5,452 nt of DNA, from contig JAQVEY010000191.1 in NCBI GenBank assembly GCA_028697515.1, positions 1 through 5,452 of the forward strand, written 5' to 3'. Below are positions 1 through 5,452 of the stretch, piece after piece. Within the stretch, counting starts at the first letter, position 1. The number at the start of each line of letters is the position of its first letter. A model generated the notes under the pieces. The model was not told the DNA's origin, did no database searches, and worked only from the letters and a program-made list of their open reading frames with translations. The translations under genes and the position numbers were made by a program. The DNA is from Bacteroidales bacterium (GTDB lineage: Bacteria; Bacteroidota; Bacteroidia; Bacteroidales; ML635J-15).

Positions 1-1203
1 CTCCCAAAACAGAGAATCTTTTTTATGAGCATTATCTCTGACAATTAAATCTAGCTGATTAAATTCATTACGCTTATAATCGGGATTAAGACTGATATCG
101 CTTAAATAACTTTTGCCAACACCAACCAATGGAATAGTAGTACCTTCTTCAGAAACTTGCAACATATCCAATATAATATCAGTGTTCAACTGTACTGGAA
201 ACCATTGGACAGAATCAATAAGCTCATATTTTTGTTGAATATTAATATTAAAGGCGCTCGTAGGATTATATGGCTTTGCACTTACATTTTGAACAGCATA
301 GCCTCTGGAATTGATATGTAAAACCCCCTGAAGTCCTTCAAAATTTTTACCCTTTAAAGGTCTGTACGAAATAATAAAAATAGTATCGGCAGATTCGTTA
401 TACATCGTATCCTCAATCTGAAAAAAGTATTTTGAGGTACTTCCTCTGCTTATAGGACTAAGATATTTTTTATCCATCAAGCTAATAAAATCTTTGTAAA
501 AAGAAAAAGATTGAAATTGTGTTGTAAGCAGAGTAAACCCTGGGTTTTGCAAACCCGACATTCTGTGTGCCAAAACCTCTTCTTTATTATTATCAGGATG
601 TTTGAATCGTCTTTCTGTAACTGATTCAGTAATAAAAATATGCTGCGAGTCAAAAAATTCTCTCATTGATTGCTTTTCGGAAGCCGTGTCTGAATCCTGT
701 AAATCTGCATTACCAATAGAATCAGTTTCTTCGGGTAGCATACTCATATCAATAGTAAAATACATTTTGTTATATGAAATATAAGAAAATGATCTCATTT
801 TTTCGGGGTTATTATTGTCTGCATTTGATATTACTTCGTTTATTATTCTATGAGCTGGGTTAACACCTGGCAAAACTGTTACTTCCTCAAGATAGAATGC
901 ATTCGCTTCAAGAGCTATTTCAATATAGTTTTTACCAATAAATTCGTCCTTTGCAATAATTTTTGTATTGTATCCAAGATAAGAGATATTTAAAAATTCG
1001 ATTTTATCATAAGACTCAATAGTAAAATATCCATCAAGATCGGTTGTTGTTCCCAGATTCTTTGAATTATACACAATATTAACGAATGCAAGAGGTTCCG
1101 ATGTTTTTGCATCTGTTATTCTACCGGCAAATTTAGTTTGTGAAAAAAGCTGTATTCCTAAAGATACAAACAAAAATATAAGTAAGAGTTTTAATTTTAC
1201 CAT
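1..1203 (-). CDS. CarboxypepD_reg-like / DUF5686 envelope protein, N-terminal 401 residues (3' end outside window)
   Basis: The reading frame is open from an ATG at 1203 to the window edge, giving 401 codons without a stop; the C-terminal part is missing from the window. Residues 1-21 form a signal peptide: Lys-rich start, Leu/Ile/Phe core, then FSQ, with cleavage near residues 21-23. Residues about 25-100 match a carboxypeptidase-regulatory-like beta-sandwich (FAGRITDAKTSEPLAFVNI, then GTTTDLDGYFTI and LNISYLGY). From about residue 115 the sequence has the look of DUF5686: NPAHRIINEVI, NNPEKMRSFSYISYNK, QNPGFTLLTTQFQSFSFY, KGKNFEGLQGVLHIN. Such proteins are usually about 800 residues long and are thought to end in an outer-membrane beta-barrel, so roughly half is seen here. 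Their biochemical role is unknown; the signal peptide supports an envelope location. The start overlaps the stop of the upstream pseudouridine synthase gene by one base, so it is probably cotranscribed and translationally coupled with it. Family assignment is from motif memory, not a search. Confidence 0.85.
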   Translation of the reverse strand, partial: MVKLKLLLIFLFVSLGIQLFSQTKFAGRITDAKTSEPLAFVNIVYNSKNLGTTTDLDGYFTIESYDKIEFLNISYLGYNTKIIAKDEFIGKNYIEIALEANAFYLEEVTVLPGVNPAHRIINEVISNADNNNPEKMRSFSYISYNKMYFTIDMSMLPEETDSIGNADLQDSDTASEKQSMREFFDSQHIFITESVTERRFKHPDNNKEEVLAHRMSGLQNPGFTLLTTQFQSFSFYKDFISLMDKKYLSPISRGSTSKYFFQIEDTMYNESADTIFIISYRPLKGKNFEGLQGVLHINSRGYAVQNVSAKPYNPTSAFNINIQQKYELIDSVQWFPVQLNTDIILDMLQVSEEGTTIPLVGVGKSYLSDISLNPDYKRNEFNQLDLIVRDNAHKKDSLFWE

Positions 1204-2261
1204 TATTCGTACATGCCGGTTTTTAATCTTATAATTTCTTGATCTGTAAGAAATCTCCAACGACCACGTGGAAGATTAAGTTTTGTTAAACCTGCAAAAT
1301 AAACTCTGTCTAATCTTTTTACATTATATCCGAAATGCTCCATAATTCTTCTTACGATTCTATTACGTCCCGAATGTAATTCAATGCCAACCTCTGTTTT
1401 AAGGTTATCAACATAATTAATTGAATCAACAACAATAGGTCCATCATCCAATTCAATCCCTTTTGCAATTTCATCAAAATGTTCGCGAACAATTGGCTTG
1501 TCAACCTCTACATGATATATCTTCTTTTTATTATTTGAAGGATGTGTTAGTTTTTTTGTTAATTCACCATCATTTGTCAGCAGTAATAAACCTGTAGTAT
1601 TTCTATCAAGACGTCCAACCGGATATACCCTTTCTTCACAAGCATTTTTTATCAAATCCATAACTGTTCGCCTACCTTCTGGATCGTCTAGTGTGGTTAC
1701 ATAGTCTTTGGGTTTATTTAGTAATACATAGACCTTTTTTTCTGGATTAATCTTTTCATCATTGAATTTTACTTCATCACCTGGCATTACTTTAGTTCCC
1801 AACTCTGTTACGATCTTACCATTAATACTAACCAATCCAGTAGTAATAAATGTGTCGGCTTCTCTCCTTGAACAAATTCCGGCATTTGCAATATACTTAT
1901 TCAAACGTATCCCTTCTTGTAATTTATTCCCTGATTTCTGCGTTTTCTTTGATATTAATTTAACATTTCTATCTAATTTCTTAAACTTTAGAGATTTTGT
2001 TTCAATACCCCGTATTTCATCAGCATTGAATTCAGCTTTGTCTGATTTCGTTTTAAGCTTCTTTACAGGTTTCGTACTTTTATCACCAGCTTTCTTCTTT
2101 TTAATATAATCAGGAGCATCATAGTATTTAGAAGCCTTGTCCAACTTTTTACCATAAGTTTTATCTTTCTTGCCAGAATCCTTTTTATTATGACTGCTAG
2201 TATCTTTTCTTTTGTCTGAACTAGTTGTTTTATGATATGATTTTTTGTCGTCTTTTTTCAT
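1203..2261 (-). CDS. rluB: S4-domain rRNA pseudouridine synthase, RluB/RsuA family, with Lys-rich N-terminal extension
   Basis: This enzyme isomerises a specific uridine of ribosomal RNA to pseudouridine during ribosome assembly in the cytoplasm. Residues about 118-165 are an S4 RNA-binding domain (LNKYIANAGICSRREAD, then GLVSINGKIV). Residues about 175-345 are the RsuA/RluB/RluE/RluF catalytic domain: YVLLNKPKDYVTT, the active-site segment YPVGRLDRNTTGLLLLTNDG with catalytic Asp219, then HPSNNKKKIYHVEV, GIELDDGP, and HSGRNRIVRRIMEHFGY near the C-terminus. RluB (23S rRNA, E. coli position 2605) is the best guess from the S4 domain and overall similarity, but RsuA or RluF specificity cannot be excluded. 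Residues 1-117 are a low-complexity, very basic tail (about 36 Lys), so the protein is longer (352 aa) than a minimal family member. The ATG at 2261 is preceded by an in-frame TAA at 2270-2268 and no other Met occurs before residue 160. A TAnnTTTG promoter element lies just upstream. Confidence 0.9.
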   Translation of the reverse strand: MKKDDKKSYHKTTSSDKRKDTSSHNKKDSGKKDKTYGKKLDKASKYYDAPDYIKKKKAGDKSTKPVKKLKTKSDKAEFNADEIRGIETKSLKFKKLDRNVKLISKKTQKSGNKLQEGIRLNKYIANAGICSRREADTFITTGLVSINGKIVTELGTKVMPGDEVKFNDEKINPEKKVYVLLNKPKDYVTTLDDPEGRRTVMDLIKNACEERVYPVGRLDRNTTGLLLLTNDGELTKKLTHPSNNKKKIYHVEVDKPIVREHFDEIAKGIELDDGPIVVDSINYVDNLKTEVGIELHSGRNRIVRRIMEHFGYNVKRLDRVYFAGLTKLNLPRGRWRFLTDQEIIRLKTGMYE

Positions 2262-2286
2262 TTCAATTTATTTTGCACATTTTCCT

Positions 2287-2294
2287 CAAAGATA
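2287..2294 (-). promoter_or_regulatory. Bacteroidota-type -7 element upstream of the pseudouridine synthase gene
   Basis: On the minus strand this octamer reads TATCTTTG, an exact match to the TAnnTTTG -7 consensus used by the primary sigma factor of Bacteroidota. Initiation would fall a few bases downstream, leaving a leader of about 20 nt before the ATG at 2261. No clear TTTG -33 box is seen 17-21 bp further upstream; the best local sequence is a weak GCTTAA at about 2312-2317. The call therefore rests on the -7 match and its position. Confidence 0.55.
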
Positions 2295-2393
2295 CGAAAA
2301 ATGAAAATTTATTAAGCTGTATTCCATCTGAAAAATACTTAAATATTATTTAAAATCTATTTTGAGGCATAATTAATTAAAACTGTTTTAATT

Positions 2394-2423
2394 TTTGAAT
2401 TTTTAACAAAATATATAACTTTG
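2394..2423 (+). promoter_or_regulatory. Bacteroidota-type promoter of the tandem-domain lipoprotein gene
   Basis: A -33 box TTTG (2394-2397) and a -7 box TAACTTTG (2416-2423) are separated by 18 bp, close to the TTTG-N(17-23)-TAnnTTTG architecture described for Bacteroides and Flavobacterium primary-sigma promoters. Initiation would be near 2430, giving an A-rich leader of roughly 30 nt. No Shine-Dalgarno sequence precedes the ATG at 2463, which is usual for this phylum. No operator or riboswitch-like structure is evident in the rest of the 201-bp divergent spacer (2262-2462), which is otherwise plain AT-rich sequence. Confidence 0.65.
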
Positions 2424-2462
2424 CTTTAGAAAAGATAATAATTAGAATTAAAAATTAATACC

Positions 2463-3257
2463 ATGAAAAAGATTACCCCTTTTGTTTTAATTGTTTTGCT
2501 AGCAATAATATCTAGTGGATGTAAAAAAGTGTCAGATTCAAAAAAAGTTGCTGAACAGTTTTATTCAACCCTTGCTGAACATAACTACGAAAACATCCTA
2601 CCACTATTGTCAGATGATGTTAGAGAAAAAAAATCGGATAAAAAATGGAAAGAAGTTTTCACAAAACGTGATAATTATTGGGGCAAAGTAAAGTCTTATG
2701 ATAAAACTTTTTCAGAAATAAAGACTACTTCACTCGGAACGGTAGTTGAATTAAGATATAAAGTTGAAAACTCAGACGGAACGACTTACGAACTCTTACG
2801 TTTCATCGAAGAAAATGGTGAAATGAAAATAATCTTTTACAGTTATTCAGATAATCCTGATTATATTACATCTTCAACCGAAGAAGATGAAGAAGCTTTG
2901 ACAATTAAATCATTTCCAACTCAGGAAAAAACGATTCAAAAATTTTATGATTTATTCAAATCAAAAGATTATGATGCTATAAATGAGCTATTTAGCGAAG
3001 ATGCTAAACAGGGTGATTCTTTAGATGGTTTGAAAGATTTAATGATTGAAAAATCGGATTATTATGGGGAAATAAGTTCCATAGAAAAGTATTTTTCGGA
3101 CATACTTGAATTTGATTCTGAGAATTTTTATATAATCATTTATAAATTGACTTATAAATCAGGTAAAACCAATTATGAAAAATTTGAATTCTCGTGTGAT
3201 ACAGAACCTGATAAGATTAATTTTTTCAGGATATCTGAGGATCCCGATACTTTATAA
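2463..3257 (+). CDS. Predicted lipoprotein with two tandem NTF2-like (DUF4878-like) domains
   Basis: The 264-residue product starts with a lipoprotein signal: Lys2-Lys3, a hydrophobic core, then SSGC with the lipidated Cys at residue 20. The following residues (KKVSDSKK) lack the acidic surface-export signal known from Bacteroidota, so a periplasm-facing anchor is more likely. The mature part is an internal duplication. Unit A covers about residues 28-133 and unit B about 155-262. They align almost without gaps at an offset of 128-129 residues, sharing FY, a Y/I/L/S/D pattern, Y-x-G, K-x-FS-x-I, YK, G, T, YE, KI-x-F and S-x-x-PD. A short acidic linker (EEDEEA) joins them. Helix-first units followed by beta strands, beginning with an xxFYxxLxxxxYxxxxxLxS-type motif, resemble NTF2-like/DUF4878 lipoproteins, a fold that binds small ligands or acts as a scaffold. 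No catalytic residues can be identified and the function is unknown. The gene stands alone with its own promoter and terminator. The fold assignment is inference from pattern; the lipobox and the repeat are directly visible. Confidence 0.85.
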   Translation: MKKITPFVLIVLLAIISSGCKKVSDSKKVAEQFYSTLAEHNYENILPLLSDDVREKKSDKKWKEVFTKRDNYWGKVKSYDKTFSEIKTTSLGTVVELRYKVENSDGTTYELLRFIEENGEMKIIFYSYSDNPDYITSSTEEDEEALTIKSFPTQEKTIQKFYDLFKSKDYDAINELFSEDAKQGDSLDGLKDLMIEKSDYYGEISSIEKYFSDILEFDSENFYIIIYKLTYKSGKTNYEKFEFSCDTEPDKINFFRISEDPDTL

Positions 3258-3292
3258 AGCTATTTTTAAATTTCCACAAAAATTTATTAAGC

Positions 3293-3324
3293 AATAAAGG
3301 CTTCCATTTCTGAAAGCCTTTATT
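3293..3324 (+). terminator. Rho-independent-type terminator after the lipoprotein gene
   Basis: A perfect 11-bp inverted repeat, AATAAAGGCTT (3293-3303) and AAGCCTTTATT (3314-3324), encloses a 10-nt loop. It starts 36 bases after the lipoprotein stop codon. The end of the 3' arm and the sequence after it are T-rich (TTTATTTATATATT). The A-rich 5' flank means the hairpin could also stop transcripts arriving from the convergent groEL side. Confidence 0.75.
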
Positions 3325-3332
3325 TATATATT

Positions 3333-3365
3333 GGTTCTGTGCTTCGGACCCGAATTAAAAGGTCC
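3333..3365. repeat. GGACC-centred inverted repeat with two possible partners
   Basis: The central GGACC (3346-3350) is complementary to GGTCC at 3361-3365, with a 10-nt loop. It can also pair with GGTTC at 3333-3337 with one G-T wobble and an 8-nt loop. It lies inside the near-palindrome TTCGG-AC-CCGAA (3343-3354). The arms are short, so each hairpin alone is weak. It sits in the convergent spacer between two genes and has no coding potential. Its function, if any, is unknown. Confidence 0.4.
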
Positions 3366-3391
3366 TACTATCTTAAGTCGGATTTGAAACC

Positions 3392-3437
3392 CACAATGAA
3401 TTTTAAGTGCTTTTTCATTACCTTCAAATTCATTGTG
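3392..3437. repeat. Long-armed inverted repeat in the lipoprotein/groEL convergent spacer
   Basis: A perfect 12-bp inverted repeat, CACAATGAATTT (3392-3403) and AAATTCATTGTG (3426-3437), is extended inward by 3 bp (AAG/CTT) after one mismatch. It can also extend outward by two C-G pairs across a bulged A at 3438. No good T-run follows on either strand (only TTT after the minus-strand copy), so it is not a textbook terminator. It may protect the 3' end of the groEL transcript, be a backup bidirectional terminator, or be a dispersed palindromic element. Confidence 0.6.
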
Positions 3438-3445
3438 AGGCTAAG

Positions 3446-3490
3446 AAAAACCTATAATTCTTTTCAGCACTTTGTGCTTTAATAATTATA
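3446..3490 (-). terminator. Probable groEL terminator: two-tier hairpin followed by a T-run
   Basis: Read on the minus strand, an outer arm TATAATT (3490-3484) pairs with AATTATA (3459-3453). Inside it an AGCAC-AAA-GTGCT hairpin (3478-3466) forms, with A-rich internal loops between the tiers. The sequence continues GG then TTTTT (3450-3446). The hairpin begins 7 bases after the groEL stop codon. Pairing is AU-rich and the T-run is short, so termination may be partial, and the further inverted repeats downstream could add to it. Confidence 0.55.
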
Positions 3491-3496
3491 TTTTTC

Positions 3497-5152
<1,656 letters not shown>

Positions 5153-5165
5153 TTATTTTTTACAA

Positions 5166-5447
5166 TTACTCTTCAACCACTAACAAGATATCAGTCTGAT
5201 TCATAATGAGATAATCAGAATTATCAATTTTAATTTCAGTACCACTGTATTTTCCATATAATACAATATCGCCTACTTTTACTTCCATTTTCTCATCCTT
5301 TTTTGGATTGCCAACAGCTACAATCTTACCACGTTGTGGTTTTTCCTGAGCAGAATCCGGTATAATAATACCACTAGATGTTTTTTGTTCAGCAGCCTGA
5401 GGCTGTATCAGTACTTTACCTGACATTGGTCTTCCAATATTTGCCAT
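5166..5447 (-). CDS. groES: 10-kDa co-chaperonin GroES (Cpn10)
   Basis: GroES forms the seven-membered lid of the GroEL chamber. The 93-residue product is of normal length. The mobile loop that docks on GroEL is visible at about residues 18-36, with the hydrophobic tripeptide Ile27-Ile28-Ile29 in TSSGIIIPDSAQEKPQRG. The core strands GKIVAVGNPKKDE, VKVGDIVLYGKYSGTEI and DYLIMNQTDILLVV are typical of Bacteroidota GroES. One oddity is the N-terminal strand: the family usually has a KPLxDRVLV-type motif, but here it reads GRPMSGKVLIQ, so the widely conserved Asp-Arg pair is replaced by Gly10-Lys11. The ATG at 5447 lies only 5 bases from the window edge, and the frame stays open upstream, so an earlier start cannot be strictly excluded. 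The length and the MANIGRP start nevertheless fit well. It is the first gene of the groES-groEL operon; any heat-shock promoter or operator would be beyond the window. Confidence 0.96.
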   Translation of the reverse strand: MANIGRPMSGKVLIQPQAAEQKTSSGIIIPDSAQEKPQRGKIVAVGNPKKDEKMEVKVGDIVLYGKYSGTEIKIDNSDYLIMNQTDILLVVEE

Positions 5448-5452
5448 AATCA

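Noticed and set aside
602..784. Short plus-strand open frame of 60 codons.
   Set aside because: It lies antisense within the continuous DUF5686 coding frame and has no recognisable protein features or start signals.
1762..2109. Plus-strand open frame of 115 codons with a hydrophobic translation.
   Set aside because: It is the antisense shadow of the pseudouridine synthase gene; its Phe/Leu-rich content mirrors the Lys-rich codons of the real gene.
2304..3292. A 14-bp direct repeat, AAAATTTATTAAGC, at 2304-2317 and 3279-3292, on either side of the lipoprotein gene, which could suggest insertion-site duplication.
   Set aside because: In AT-rich sequence of this length one such match is not unlikely by chance. 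The first copy lies between the two divergent promoters and the second abuts the terminator, with no transposase or terminal inverted repeats.
3331..3400. Possible tRNA-like stretch, with GGTTTCAAATCC on the minus strand resembling a T-arm.
   Set aside because: The arm does not form a proper 5-bp stem with a 7-nt loop, and no acceptor, D- or anticodon arms can be assembled around it.
3338..3479. GTGCTT occurs three times at near-regular spacing (3339, 3407, 3474), hinting at a degenerate tandem repeat of about 67 bp.
   Set aside because: The intervening sequences do not align beyond the hexamer, so the spacing is most likely coincidental or reflects the hairpin arms.

Overview
The window is AT-rich (roughly two thirds A+T) DNA that looks like chromosomal sequence from a member of the Bacteroidota, probably an environmental Bacteroidales- or Flavobacteriia-like organism. 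Four things point there. A CarboxypepD_reg-like plus DUF5686 envelope protein is present, a pairing characteristic of this phylum. The S4-domain pseudouridine synthase has a long lysine-rich N-terminal tail. Start codons lack Shine-Dalgarno sequences and sit in A-rich leaders. Two promoter -7 elements match the phylum-specific TAnnTTTG form. Genus cannot be read from the sequence.

Layout: positions 1-1203 (minus) hold the N-terminal 401 residues of a DUF5686 protein that runs off the left edge. Its start codon shares one base with the stop codon of an RluB-type rRNA pseudouridine synthase (1203-2261, minus), so the two form a translationally coupled pair. A 201-bp AT-rich divergent spacer (2262-2462) carries one Bacteroidota-type promoter in each direction. 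The plus-strand gene (2463-3257) encodes a lipoprotein made of two tandem copies of an NTF2-like domain. It ends in a good hairpin terminator at 3293-3324.

A spacer without genes (3258-3496) separates the lipoprotein gene from the convergent groES-groEL operon (5447 down to 3497, minus). This spacer is unusually rich in inverted repeats: the lipoprotein terminator, a GGACC/GGTCC element with two possible partners, a long 12-bp-arm hairpin, and a two-tier hairpin that probably terminates groEL. Some of the arms could pair in more than one way.

Functionally the window joins housekeeping genes (the GroES/GroEL folding chamber and rRNA modification) with two poorly characterised envelope proteins. 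No mobile element, CRISPR array, RNA gene or defence system was seen. The items most worth a second look are the internally duplicated lipoprotein, the structured convergent spacer and the atypical N-terminus of GroES. None amounts to strong evidence of a new system.
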